A program made the translations under genes and the position numbers. From Planomonospora sp. ID82291 (GTDB lineage: Bacteria; Actinomycetota; Actinomycetes; Streptosporangiales; Streptosporangiaceae), in the NCBI RefSeq assembly GCF_015711645.1, contig NZ_JABTEX010000003.1:248001-312000 (forward strand): 64,000 bases of DNA, read 5' to 3'. This document shows, in pieces, positions 7,838 to 16,771 of the stretch. Each line of letters starts with the position of its first letter. Within the stretch, counting starts at the first letter, position 1. A model generated the notes under the pieces. It ran no database searches. It saw only the letters and a program-made list of their open reading frames with translations, and was not told where the DNA came from.

Positions 7838-10800
7838 CAGTAGTCGACCTCCTGGTTGCGGCGGCGGATCACGGTGACCTCGTCACGCTGGTTACCGGTC
7901 GGACCGAGGTAGTTGAACGCGAACGACAGCTGGGCGTAGCCGCCGATCAGATGCGTGGGCTTGATCATCAGACGGGTCAGGGAGTTGTGGATGCCGCCGC
8001 GCTTGCCCGAGGTCTCGCTCTTGGGCACGTCCACCACCCGCTCCTGGGCGTGGTACATGTACACCGTCCCGGTCGGCATGCGGTGCGAGACGATCGCCCG
8101 CGCCACCACGACGCCGTTGCGGTTGAGGGCCTCCACCCAGTCGTTGTCGCGGATCTCCGCCCGCTCGGCGTCGGCCGGGCTCATCCAGATCGTCGGCCCG
8201 CCCCGCGACAGCGTCAGCATCAGCAGGTTGTCCTGGTACTCCGAATGGATCGACCACTTGGAGTGCGGCGTCAGGTACCGCACCGTGATCCCGCCCGCGC
8301 CCTCCTGCCCGGCCGAGCCGATGCCCGGCTCACCGAACAGCGCCGTCATGTTCAGCGGCGGCCGGTAGACCGGCAGCGCCTCGCCCACCTCGTGGATCCA
8401 GTCGTGGTCGAGGAAGAAGTGCTGGCGGCCGGTCAGGGTGTGCCAGGGCTTGCGGTGCTCGACGTTGATGGTGAACGCCGAGTAGCGGCGCCCGCCCGTC
8501 TCGCTGCCCGACCACTCCGGCGACGTCGTCACCGGCACCGGCCGCGCCTGCGTGTCGGCGAACGTGATCTTCTTGTGCTCGTCGGCGAGCCCGGCGAAGC
8601 TCGTGCCGGTGCGCCGGCCCAGCGTCGCGAAGCCCTGCGCGGCCAGATGCCCGTTGGTGGTGCCCGACAGCGCCAGGATCGTCTCGCACATGTGGGTGTC
8701 GCGGGCCAGCGACGGCCGCCCGTCGGCCACCCCGCCGCGCACCGTGCCGTTCATCCGGCCCAGCCGCTCGATCTCCCCCGACACGTCGTAGGTCAGGCCC
8801 TTGGTGGTGGCGCCGAGCTTCTCCATCAGCGGCCCGAGCGCCGCCATCTTCTGCGCGATCGCGCCGTAGTCCCGCTCCACCGTGACGATCTTCGGGAAGT
8901 CCCGGCCCGGCACCGGCGTGCGGCCCTCGGCCCGCCAGTCGCGCACCACGCCGCCCGGCGTGGCGAACTCGTCCGGCGTGTCGTGCAGCAGCGGCACCGC
9001 CACCACGTCCTTGCGCACCCCCAGATGGGTGGCGGCCAGCGCGCTGAACGCCTCGGCGACGGCCGTGAACGCCGCGAAGTCGGTGCGGGTCTGCCACGGC
9101 GGGTCGATCGCCGGGCTGAAGGCGTGCACGAACGGGTGCATGTCGGTCGAGGACAGGTCGTGCTTCTCGTACCAGGTCGCGGCCGGCAGCACGATGTCGG
9201 AGAACAGCGTCGTCGACGTCATCCGGAAGTCCAGCGACAGCAGCAGGTCCAGCTTGCCCTGCGGCGCCTCCTCGCGCCAGCGCACGTCACCGGGACGGTG
9301 CTCCGGCCCGGCCTCGGTGGCGCGCAGCGAGGAGTCGGCGCCCAGCAGGTGCCGCAGGAAGTACTCGTTGCCCTTGGCCGACGAGCCCAGCAGGTTGGCC
9401 CGCCACACCGTCAGCACCCGCGGCCAGTTGGCGGGGGAGTCGGGGTCCTCGCAGGCGAAGCCCAGCTCGCCGGCGGCGACCTTGCCCGCGATGTACGGCC
9501 CCGCCTCCTGCCCGGAGGCGGCCGCCTCCTCGGCCAGCTCCAGCGGATTGCGGTCGAACGTCGGATACGACGGCATCCAGCCCATCCGCGCCGAGGCCGA
9601 CAGCAGGTCGGCGGTCGCCTTGCCGGTGAACGCGCCGCCGCCCAGCGGCGAGGAGACCGTGCCGGCGCTGTAGGTGTCGTAGCGCCACTGGTCGGTGTGC
9701 AGGTACCAGTAGGCGGTGCCGATCATCTGCCGCGGCGGGCGCGACCAGTCGGTGCCGAACGCCATGTGCGCCCACCCGGTGACCGGCCGGCACTTCTCCT
9801 GCCCGACGTAGTGCGCCCAGCCGCCGCCGTTGACGCCCTGGCAGCCGGTCAGCGTGGTCAGCGCCAGGAACGAGCGGTAGATCGTGTCGGAGTGGAACCA
9901 GTGGTTCGTCCCCGCCCCCATGATGATCATCGATCGGCCGCCGGACTCCTCGGCGTTGCGCGCGAACTCCCGGGCGATCTTCACGGCCTTGGCCGCCGGC
10001 ACCCCGGTGATCGCCTCCTGCCAGGCCGGCGTGTACGGCGCGGAGGCGTCGTCGTAGGAGGCCGGCCAGTGCCGCTCGCCGCCCGCCTCCGGCCCCTCAC
10101 CGCCGGCGCGGCTCGAGCCGCCCGGCCGGGCCACGCCGTACTGGGCGAGCATGAGGTCGAAGACCGTCGTCACCAGCCGGCCGGCGACCTCGCGCACCGG
10201 CACGCCGCGCCGCAGCACCCCGCCCGCGCCGTCGTCGCCGGCCTCATCGAAGCGGGGCAGCAGCACCGTCGCGGTGCGCCCGCCGTGCAGGCTCAGCAGC
10301 GGATCCACGCCCTGCAGGTCGAGGTTCCAGCGCCCCTGGCCCTGCTCGGAGTAGCGGAAGCCGAGCGAGCCGTTGGGCACCACCGGCTCACCGGTCGCCG
10401 CGTCCATCAGCACGGTCTTGAACGCCGCCTCCTGATCCGCCTGGCCGAGGTCGGCGGCGGTCAGGAACTTGCCCGGCACGTACCCGCCGTCCTCGCGCTC
10501 GACCAGCGTCACCAGGAACGGCAGGTCGCTGTGGCGCTTGACGTAGTCGGTGAAGTACGGCACCTGCCGGTCGACGAAGAACTCCTTGAGGATCACGTGC
10601 CCCATCGCCATGGCCAGCGCCCCGTCGGTCCCCGGATGCGGCGCCAGCCACTCGTCGGCGAACTTCGTCGCGTCGCTGTAGTCGGGGGTGACCACCACGA
10701 CCTTCTGCCCCCGGTAGCGGGCCTCGGTCATGTAGTGCGCGTCCGGGGTGCGCGTCACCGGCACGTTGGAGCCCCACAGCATCAGGTAGGCCGCGTCCCA

Positions 10801-11553
10801 CCAGTCGGCCGACTCCGGCACGTCGGTCTGGTCGCCGAACACCTGCGGCGAGGCCACTGGCAGGTCGGCGTACCAGTCGTAGAACGACAGCATGGTCCCG
10901 CCGATCAGCGAGACGAACCGGGCGCCGGAGGCGTGCGAGACCATCGACATCGCCGGGATCGGCGAGAACCCCGCGACCCGGTCGGGACCGTAGGCCTTGA
11001 TGGTGTGCACGTGCGCCGCGGCGATCATCTCGGTCGCCTCGTCCCACGTGACGCGGACCAGACCGCCCTTGCCGCGCGCCGACTGGTAGCGGCGCCGCTT
11101 GTCCGGATCGGAGGTGACCTCCGCCCAGGCCGCCACCGGATCGCCGAGGCGCGCCTTGGCCTCCCGGTACATCTCCACCAGCACGCCGCGCGCGTACGGG
11201 AAGCGCACCCGGGTGGGGGAGTAGGTGTACCAGGAGAACGCCGCACCGCGCGGGCAGCCGCGCGGCTCGTACTCCGGCCGGTCGCCCCCCACGCTGGGGT
11301 AGTCGGTCTGCTGCGACTCCCAGGTGATGATGCCGTCCTTGACATAGACTTTCCACGAGCACGACCCGGTGCAGTTCACCCCGTGCGTGGAGCGCACCAC
11401 CTTGTCGTGGCTCCACCGGTCGCGGTAGAACGCGTCCGCCTGGCGGCCGCCGATCTGGTGCAGCGTCCGCAGGTCGTCGGAGACCGTCCCGGCGCGCAGA
11501 TGCCGCCCCAACCGCAGCAGCGCGTCGTCGACCGGCCCGTCCATGCCCGCCAT
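7837..11553 (-). CDS. narG: Respiratory nitrate reductase alpha subunit, molybdenum
   Basis: 1238 residues, the expected size. The FS0 cluster ligands His57, Cys61, Cys65 and Cys100 reproduce the E. coli NarG spacing exactly. FYDWYADLP places Asp226 as the molybdenum ligand, followed by the matching GDQTDVPESADWW segment. The enzyme reduces nitrate to nitrite with a bis-MGD cofactor in the cytoplasm. The ATG at 11553 is chosen because AAAGAGGA precedes it at 6-base spacing; the longer frame starting at 11586 runs through that ribosome-binding site. No Tat twin-arginine leader is evident. Two DosR-like boxes lie about 217-251 bases upstream. First gene of narGHJI. Confidence 0.97.
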   Translation of the reverse strand: MAGMDGPVDDALLRLGRHLRAGTVSDDLRTLHQIGGRQADAFYRDRWSHDKVVRSTHGVNCTGSCSWKVYVKDGIITWESQQTDYPSVGGDRPEYEPRGCPRGAAFSWYTYSPTRVRFPYARGVLVEMYREAKARLGDPVAAWAEVTSDPDKRRRYQSARGKGGLVRVTWDEATEMIAAAHVHTIKAYGPDRVAGFSPIPAMSMVSHASGARFVSLIGGTMLSFYDWYADLPVASPQVFGDQTDVPESADWWDAAYLMLWGSNVPVTRTPDAHYMTEARYRGQKVVVVTPDYSDATKFADEWLAPHPGTDGALAMAMGHVILKEFFVDRQVPYFTDYVKRHSDLPFLVTLVEREDGGYVPGKFLTAADLGQADQEAAFKTVLMDAATGEPVVPNGSLGFRYSEQGQGRWNLDLQGVDPLLSLHGGRTATVLLPRFDEAGDDGAGGVLRRGVPVREVAGRLVTTVFDLMLAQYGVARPGGSSRAGGEGPEAGGERHWPASYDDASAPYTPAWQEAITGVPAAKAVKIAREFARNAEESGGRSMIIMGAGTNHWFHSDTIYRSFLALTTLTGCQGVNGGGWAHYVGQEKCRPVTGWAHMAFGTDWSRPPRQMIGTAYWYLHTDQWRYDTYSAGTVSSPLGGGAFTGKATADLLSASARMGWMPSYPTFDRNPLELAEEAAASGQEAGPYIAGKVAAGELGFACEDPDSPANWPRVLTVWRANLLGSSAKGNEYFLRHLLGADSSLRATEAGPEHRPGDVRWREEAPQGKLDLLLSLDFRMTSTTLFSDIVLPAATWYEKHDLSSTDMHPFVHAFSPAIDPPWQTRTDFAAFTAVAEAFSALAATHLGVRKDVVAVPLLHDTPDEFATPGGVVRDWRAEGRTPVPGRDFPKIVTVERDYGAIAQKMAALGPLMEKLGATTKGLTYDVSGEIERLGRMNGTVRGGVADGRPSLARDTHMCETILALSGTTNGHLAAQGFATLGRRTGTSFAGLADEHKKITFADTQARPVPVTTSPEWSGSETGGRRYSAFTINVEHRKPWHTLTGRQHFFLDHDWIHEVGEALPVYRPPLNMTALFGEPGIGSAGQEGAGGITVRYLTPHSKWSIHSEYQDNLLMLTLSRGGPTIWMSPADAERAEIRDNDWVEALNRNGVVVARAIVSHRMPTGTVYMYHAQERVVDVPKSETSGKRGGIHNSLTRLMIKPTHLIGGYAQLSFAFNYLGPTGNQRDEVTVIRRRNQEVDY

Positions 11554-11769
11554 ATGTGATCCTCTTTCTCTCGTCACAGACCGCACATCCCCGCGATGCC
11601 CGCTTCCATGACCGTTTCCGCTGATCGTTTTCTACCGATCATTCCATGGGCGTGCATCCCGGGAAGGAACGCGGCCGGCTCCGGCCGCGGGATCCGTGGC
11701 GGGTCCCTGCCGCCCCAGGCGTCCCCTGAGGCGGTCCTCATCCTCCCGACAGGGCATATCCCGACCTCA

Positions 11770-11804
11770 GGGTCTTTAGTCCCGCAGGTCGGGCCCAAAG
11801 GCCC
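11770..11804. promoter_or_regulatory. Pair of DosR/DevR-like boxes upstream of narG
   Basis: GGGTCTTTAGTCCC (11770-11783) and GGGCCCAAAGGCCC (11791-11804) lie 21 bases apart start to start, so on the same helical face. They fit the DosR palindrome GGGACTTTNGNCCC with one or two differences each. They sit in the 368-base gap before narG, which otherwise shows no gene. Pairs of boxes at this spacing are known for DosR promoters. The direction fits control of narGHJI. Confidence 0.75.
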
Positions 11805-11921
11805 AAAGATCTACGCAATTCCGCCCGCAACAGCGCGCCTCCTCCACGGGGTGCGGCCGGCCGTCAGGGGTCCGCCGTCAGGCCGCCGACGGCGCCGAAC
11901 CGGCCGGTGCGCGCCGGACCG

Positions 11922-14636
11922 TCACCGCGCACCCACCCGGAACAGGCCGTGCGCACCGCCCTCGGCCTGGCGCATCGTGTGGTCGACCACCGGGTAGACG
12001 CCCGGCTCGGCGAAGACCAGCTCGGCGAACCCGCCCTGCGCCGGCGCCAGGTCCAGCACCTGCGCGCCCCCCGCGTCCCCGGCGCGCAGCAGGTAGGCGC
12101 CCTCCTTGTAGACGGTGTCGAACGGCGCCCCCACCACGTGCAGCGCCGTACCCGAGCTCGGTCCGGCCGCCACCGCCCAGATCCGCACCCGCTCGCCGGC
12201 CTTCGCCTGCAGCGGGGCGTGGTCGTAGCCGGCCGCGGTGCCGTTGAACATCCACCCGTCGGGCCGGCCCTCGCGCAACCTGGCGACCTGGGCGTCGCCG
12301 CCCGGCTCGCCCAGGTACAGCTCCCCCTGGACCAGCAGGAACTCGCGGTCCACCCGGGACAGGCCCGGCGGGTCGATGACGACCGCGCCGTACATGCCGG
12401 AGGCGATGTGCTGGGTCATCGGCATCGTCGAGCAGTGATACAGCCACGCCCCGGCGAAGTCCGCCCTGAACCGGTAGGTCAGCCGCTCACCCGGCTGAAT
12501 CGTGCGCATCACCCCGTCGGGGGCGTTCGCCCCGGCGTGGAAGTCGATCCCGTGCCCCATGGTGCCGCCGTTGACGAACGTCACCGTGAACACGTCCCCG
12601 ACCCTGCCGCGCAGCACCGGCCCGGGCACGGTCCCGTTGAACGTCCACATCCGCTGCCGCACCCCGGGCGCGACCTCCAGCACCGCGCGGTCGTCCACCC
12701 GGATCTCCACCTCGTGCGCGGTGCCGCCCGGCGCGGGCTTCAGCGCCGCGTCGTACGGCCTCCACCCGGGCGACATCGGCGCCCCCAGGTCCAGGCCGCC
12801 TCCCGCCGCGGCGCGGTCGGCCGCGGCGCCGTGCGCACCGTGCCCCGTCGCACCCGCGCCCGTGCCCGACGCGTCTGCACCGGCGCCCGTGCCCGCCGCA
12901 GCGCCGGCCGCGTCCGGAGCCGGACCGGCGAGCGCACCCACCGGCACGATCCGCAGCGTCATGCCCGCGGCGCGGTGCCCCGCCACGGTGCACCAGCCCT
13001 CGACCGGCCCGCCGAGCGGCGCCAGCGTCAGCACGGCGCTCTGCCCGGCCGCCAGCATCGGGGTGCGCTCCCCGGTGCCCAGGCGCAGGTCGTGCCGCTG
13101 GGCGTCGGTGTTGGTGACGCGCAGCGTCAGCACGGTGCCGGGCGCCGCCTCGATCACCGCCGGCCGCACCCGCATCCCCGACAGCGTCACCTCGACCGTC
13201 CTGGCGCCGGTGGCCGCGACCTGCGGAGCGGAGGCCGGAGCGCCGGTGACGGCGACCACGACCGCGGCGGCCGTCAGCAGGCACCCGGCGACCACCCCGG
13301 CCCGCGCGGGCGACGTCCACGCCGCCCCGGCCCGCCCGCCGTCCGGACCGCCGCCGTCCGGACCGCCGGATCCGGGCCGCGCCCGCTCGGCGGCCCGCAC
13401 CAGCGCCAGCGCGGCCAGCGCGACGAACACCGCGACCGGCGCCAGCACCAGCGCCCAGCCCAGCACCTCCAGCGGCCGCGGCACCGGCAGCGCCAGCAGC
13501 GGCACCCCGGCGTTGAACGCCGCCAGCCGCACCGCCCAGCCCCGCTCCAGCAGCGCCGCGTTCTCCTTGAACCGCGCCGGACCGCCGCCCAGCACCGCCG
13601 GCAGCAGGTGCAGCAGCGACCCCAGCAGCACCTGGCCGACGAACCCCGCCACCACCAGCGGCAGCAGCGGCTCCAGCCCGGCCGCGACCTCGCCCGGCGC
13701 ACGGCCCGCCACGACCACCACGTCCGCGGCCAGCGCCACCTCGAACCACACGACGCCGGCGCCCAGCATCCAGGCCGCCCCCGTGTGCGGACGGCGCGAG
13801 CGCACCGCCTCGGCCAGCGGCACCAGCGCCGCCAGCGCCCCGGCCGCGTACACCGCCAGCCCCACCGCCGCCACCACGCGCAGATCCGCCAGCAGCCCGC
13901 CCACCAGCAGCGCCAGCCCCGGCACCGCCAGCCGCAACCCGAGCACCGACGCCCGCCGGGTCCGCTCCGGCATCCGGGTGCGCAGCACCGTCGGCCACAG
14001 CGTGAACAGCGTCCCCACAACGGTCAGCCCCACCCAGCCCAGCAGGTTCACCTGGGCGTGCGCCGCCTGCAGCCGCTCGTACGCCGCGCCGCCCGCGACG
14101 TGCGCGGCCAGCAGCCCGCCCAGCGTGCCGCCGGCCGCCAGCGCCCCGGCCGCGCACACGTACCAGGCGATGACGTGGCCGAAGCGGCCCGGCAGCGCCC
14201 GCCGCGCCAGCCGCACCAGCGCCGCCGCGTGCCACACCACGACCCCCACCACCGCACCCGCCCCGCCGACCGCCACCGCCGCCGGACCGGCCGCCACGCC
14301 GTACAGCACGGCCAGCGCCCCGCCGTTCAGCAGCGCCAGCCGGGCCAGGCTCCCGCGCGGATCCGGCGTGCGGGCCCGCAGCAGCGCGACGGCGAAGTGC
14401 TCGCTCCAGATCAGGACCGCCGTGCTCACCGCACCCAGCAGGAAGACGTGGATCAGCAGCCAGCGCGGCGCCGGCAGCCCCTCCCCGGCCACCGCGACCG
14501 CGACCGTCGCCCCCAGCCACGCCACCACGAGCGCGTTGGCCCGCAGATGCCAGGGCGCGCGGCGGCGCCCCGCCCCCGGCGGAGGCCCCGGCTGCGCCGG
14601 CGGGCCCTTGTCGATCCGCACCTCGACCGATGCCAC
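11922..14636 (-). CDS. nirK-like: Membrane-anchored copper nitrite reductase fusion (TM module, cupredoxin, NirK)
   Basis: 904 residues, over twice the length of ordinary NirK. Residues about 25-430 form roughly ten membrane helices; 470-580 form a cupredoxin with the type-1 copper set RHDL, WCTVAGH, AGM; 617-904 form a two-cupredoxin nitrite reductase. In that part every key residue is present: type-1 ligands His695, Cys735, His743, Met748; type-2 ligands His700, His734, His886; proton-relay Asp698 and His833. An Ala/Gly-rich linker (585-615) joins the modules. It should reduce nitrite to NO outside the membrane, with the extra cupredoxin as built-in electron donor. The GTG start lies 7 bases after the nnrS-like stop, so the two are one operon. 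NarG-made nitrite is its natural substrate. Confidence 0.88.
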   Translation of the reverse strand: MASVEVRIDKGPPAQPGPPPGAGRRRAPWHLRANALVVAWLGATVAVAVAGEGLPAPRWLLIHVFLLGAVSTAVLIWSEHFAVALLRARTPDPRGSLARLALLNGGALAVLYGVAAGPAAVAVGGAGAVVGVVVWHAAALVRLARRALPGRFGHVIAWYVCAAGALAAGGTLGGLLAAHVAGGAAYERLQAAHAQVNLLGWVGLTVVGTLFTLWPTVLRTRMPERTRRASVLGLRLAVPGLALLVGGLLADLRVVAAVGLAVYAAGALAALVPLAEAVRSRRPHTGAAWMLGAGVVWFEVALAADVVVVAGRAPGEVAAGLEPLLPLVVAGFVGQVLLGSLLHLLPAVLGGGPARFKENAALLERGWAVRLAAFNAGVPLLALPVPRPLEVLGWALVLAPVAVFVALAALALVRAAERARPGSGGPDGGGPDGGRAGAAWTSPARAGVVAGCLLTAAAVVVAVTGAPASAPQVAATGARTVEVTLSGMRVRPAVIEAAPGTVLTLRVTNTDAQRHDLRLGTGERTPMLAAGQSAVLTLAPLGGPVEGWCTVAGHRAAGMTLRIVPVGALAGPAPDAAGAAAGTGAGADASGTGAGATGHGAHGAAADRAAAGGGLDLGAPMSPGWRPYDAALKPAPGGTAHEVEIRVDDRAVLEVAPGVRQRMWTFNGTVPGPVLRGRVGDVFTVTFVNGGTMGHGIDFHAGANAPDGVMRTIQPGERLTYRFRADFAGAWLYHCSTMPMTQHIASGMYGAVVIDPPGLSRVDREFLLVQGELYLGEPGGDAQVARLREGRPDGWMFNGTAAGYDHAPLQAKAGERVRIWAVAAGPSSGTALHVVGAPFDTVYKEGAYLLRAGDAGGAQVLDLAPAQGGFAELVFAEPGVYPVVDHTMRQAEGGAHGLFRVGAR

Positions 14637-14643
14637 CTTCAGG

Positions 14644-15798
14644 TCACCTTCCCCTCGGCGCCCGGCGCGCCCGCAGCACCAGCGCGGCGGCGCACCCGGC
14701 GAACACCAGCAGAGCGATCTCGGCCCCCAGCCCGCCGGCCACGCGCACCGCCTGCTCGGCGGCCAGATCCCCGGCCACGCGCACCGCCACCGCCGCGTGC
14801 AGCAGCGCCGCCGGCACGTACAGCACCGGCCGGTACGGCAGGGCCACCCGCAGCACGGCGGGCAGGATCACCGGCGCGTGCGCGAACACCATCGACATGA
14901 CGAACCCCAAGAACAGCGCGTGCAGCGCCGCGTCGTACAGGTACTCGCCGGCGGCCAGCCCGGTCGCCCCCCACAGCAGGCCGGCGACCGCCAGCCAGCC
15001 GTACCCGGCCAGCAGGCACACCGCCGCATACCGCGGCAGGCCGCTGCCGCGCACGGTGCGCCGCGCCACGTCGAACCAGGCCAGCCAGAGCGCCGTGGCC
15101 AGCAGGCCCGCCCCGGCCAGCCGCGTCCCCGCCTCGGGATGCCAGGCCGACCCCGCCGCGCCGGCGGCCAGCAGCGCCGCCGCCCCCGTCAGCGCCGCCG
15201 CCGCGCCGCGCCGCAGCACCGCCACGTGCGCCAGCTCCAGCCGCTCCCCGGCGATGGTCAGCACGTGGAAGGCCGCCAGCCAGCCCACCAGTTCCGCCAC
15301 CGGCCGCCCGGCCAGCCACAGCAGCCCCCCGGCGTACCAGGCCAGCGCGCCGCCCAGCTGCAGCAGCGTCTCGCGGCCGACCCGCCGCCCCAGCAGCGCC
15401 AGGTAGATCCCGGCCAGCCAGCCCGCGGCGGCGGCCAGCGCCAGCCGGCCCGCCTGCTCGGCCCCCGCGACCAGGAGCACCGCGCCCAGCGCCGAGACCG
15501 CCGGTGCGATGTAGCCCCAGCGGCGGCGCAGCGCGACCGCACGCTCCAGGCAGATCAGCGTGCCCAGGAAGCCCGAGGCCATCAGCGGCCCGTGCTCGCG
15601 CGCCAGCGCCTCCGGTGCGGGGGTCTCGGGCAGCAGGAGCGCGAGACCCCCGTAGAGGCCGGCGAGCAGGGCGACAGCGGCGCCGGCCAGCATCGGAAGC
15701 CGCCCGGCGGCCGGGCGGAGCCGGGAGCGCGGGGCGGCGGCCGGCCCGGTGACCGGCGGACGGCCAGCGGAATGCGCCGTCGTCGGTTCTGTGGGCAC
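14644..15798 (-). CDS. nnrS-like: NnrS-like membrane protein
   Basis: 384 residues with about 11-12 hydrophobic helices. HGPLMASGFLGTLICLERAVAL-type and ALHALFLGFVMSMVFAHAPVILP-type segments are hallmarks of the NnrS family, haem- and copper-containing membrane proteins tied to nitric-oxide stress and denitrification; the listed histidines are the likely haem ligands. GTG at 15798 with AGAAGAGA upstream is preferred over the GTG at 15840, whose extension is basic and unlike the family. It is the first gene of the nnrS-nirK operon and begins about 70 bases from the nearest DosR-like box. The role is inferred from family and context. Confidence 0.8.
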   Translation of the reverse strand: MPTEPTTAHSAGRPPVTGPAAAPRSRLRPAAGRLPMLAGAAVALLAGLYGGLALLLPETPAPEALAREHGPLMASGFLGTLICLERAVALRRRWGYIAPAVSALGAVLLVAGAEQAGRLALAAAAGWLAGIYLALLGRRVGRETLLQLGGALAWYAGGLLWLAGRPVAELVGWLAAFHVLTIAGERLELAHVAVLRRGAAAALTGAAALLAAGAAGSAWHPEAGTRLAGAGLLATALWLAWFDVARRTVRGSGLPRYAAVCLLAGYGWLAVAGLLWGATGLAAGEYLYDAALHALFLGFVMSMVFAHAPVILPAVLRVALPYRPVLYVPAALLHAAVAVRVAGDLAAEQAVRVAGGLGAEIALLVFAGCAAALVLRARRAPRGR

Positions 15799-15866
15799 GG
15801 CCGTATCTCTTCTGGTCGTCGTACGGAACGCCCTCCACACTAGGCGGCGGCCCCCGTCCCGGTCCC

Positions 15867-15953
15867 GGGCTCAAAGGCCGTCACCGCAAGGACCAAAGTC
15901 CCCTTCCGTCCCACTACGGGACTTTCAGCCCGGCCATCAGGGGCCTGTGGCCC
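15867..15953. promoter_or_regulatory. Cluster of four DosR/DevR-like boxes in a divergent promoter region
   Basis: The boxes are at 15867-15880 (GGGCTCAAAGGCCG), 15889-15902 (AGGACCAAAGTCCC), 15918-15931 (GGGACTTTCAGCCC) and 15940-15953 (GGGGCCTGTGGCCC). The second extends into a near-perfect 18-bp palindrome. They lie between the nnrS-nirK operon (minus) and the membrane protein gene at 16042 (plus), about 70-90 bases from each start, so one regulator could switch both directions. Confidence 0.8.
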
Positions 15954-16041
15954 TTCCCCCCACCCCACCCCCCGCCAAAAGCTCCTAAAAAGGGCGGACC
16001 CGGACCTCGGGCCCGCCGCCGCGCCCGAGGGAGAACCACGC

Positions 16042-16548
16042 ATGAACCACCTGCCCGGACCGGCCACGGCACTGGTCGGCGCCGCCGGCGCCGCCGCGCT
16101 GACGGCCGGCGCCGTCATGACGGCCCTCGGCCTGCAGGCCAGGGGCCAGATCCGGGACGAACTCATCCGCCAGAAGATCACCTTCCCGGACAAGGGGCTG
16201 CCCGACGGCCTCACCGCATGCGCCGGCCGGCGCGTGCAGACCGGACCGCAGGCACGCGCCTTCGCCGACGTGATCGGCGGCAACGTCCGCAAGGCCACCC
16301 AGGGCCGCACCTACTCCGAGATCAGCGCCGACCTGCACGCCGCCGGCGGCCACGACGAGACCCTCGGCGCCCTGCGCCAGACCGCCTTCATGGGCGAGAC
16401 CCTGCGCGCCTCGCTGATGACCGCCTACCAGGCCTGGCAGCTCACCTCCCTGACCGCCGGCCTGGGCGCGGTCCTCATGGGCACCGGCGGCGCCTTCCTC
16501 ACCCTGAGCGCCGTCCTGCACTCCAGCGACCGGACACCCCGCCGCTGA
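16042..16548 (+). CDS. Small membrane protein of unknown function, hypoxia island
   Basis: 168 residues. One hydrophobic helix at about residues 7-32 and a second near 135-160 bracket a soluble stretch of about 100 residues containing FADVIGGNVRKATQGRTYSEISADL. The C-terminus is short and basic. GGGAGAA precedes the ATG at good spacing. I do not recognise a named family; homologous small proteins in actinomycetes are often only labelled hypothetical. Its promoter shares the four DosR-like boxes with nnrS-nirK, so it probably belongs to the same low-oxygen response. Confidence 0.75.
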   Translation: MNHLPGPATALVGAAGAAALTAGAVMTALGLQARGQIRDELIRQKITFPDKGLPDGLTACAGRRVQTGPQARAFADVIGGNVRKATQGRTYSEISADLHAAGGHDETLGALRQTAFMGETLRASLMTAYQAWQLTSLTAGLGAVLMGTGGAFLTLSAVLHSSDRTPRR

Positions 16549-16671
16549 ACCGCCGCCGGACCGCCGCCGGCCACCCCGCGGCCCGCCGGACACGCACCCC
16601 GCCCCGACAGGCCCGCAGACACCCGACGGACCGGGCCCCGCCCGCGCGTGTGACCGCCGACCCCGCCACCG

Positions 16672-16685
16672 GGGACTTTGGTCAC
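16672..16685 (+). promoter_or_regulatory. DosR/DevR-like box upstream of the nitronate monooxygenase gene
   Basis: GGGACTTTGGTCAC fits the palindrome with one mismatch in the right half. It lies 86 bases before the GTG start at 16772, the same distance class as the boxes before 16042. Confidence 0.7.
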
Positions 16686-16771
16686 TACGCCGCGCAGGAC
16701 CCGGCCCGTTTGAATCATGTCCATGCCCCGACGGGGCGCCCGCCGCCCGCGCCGACCAGGAGGTCCCCGCC

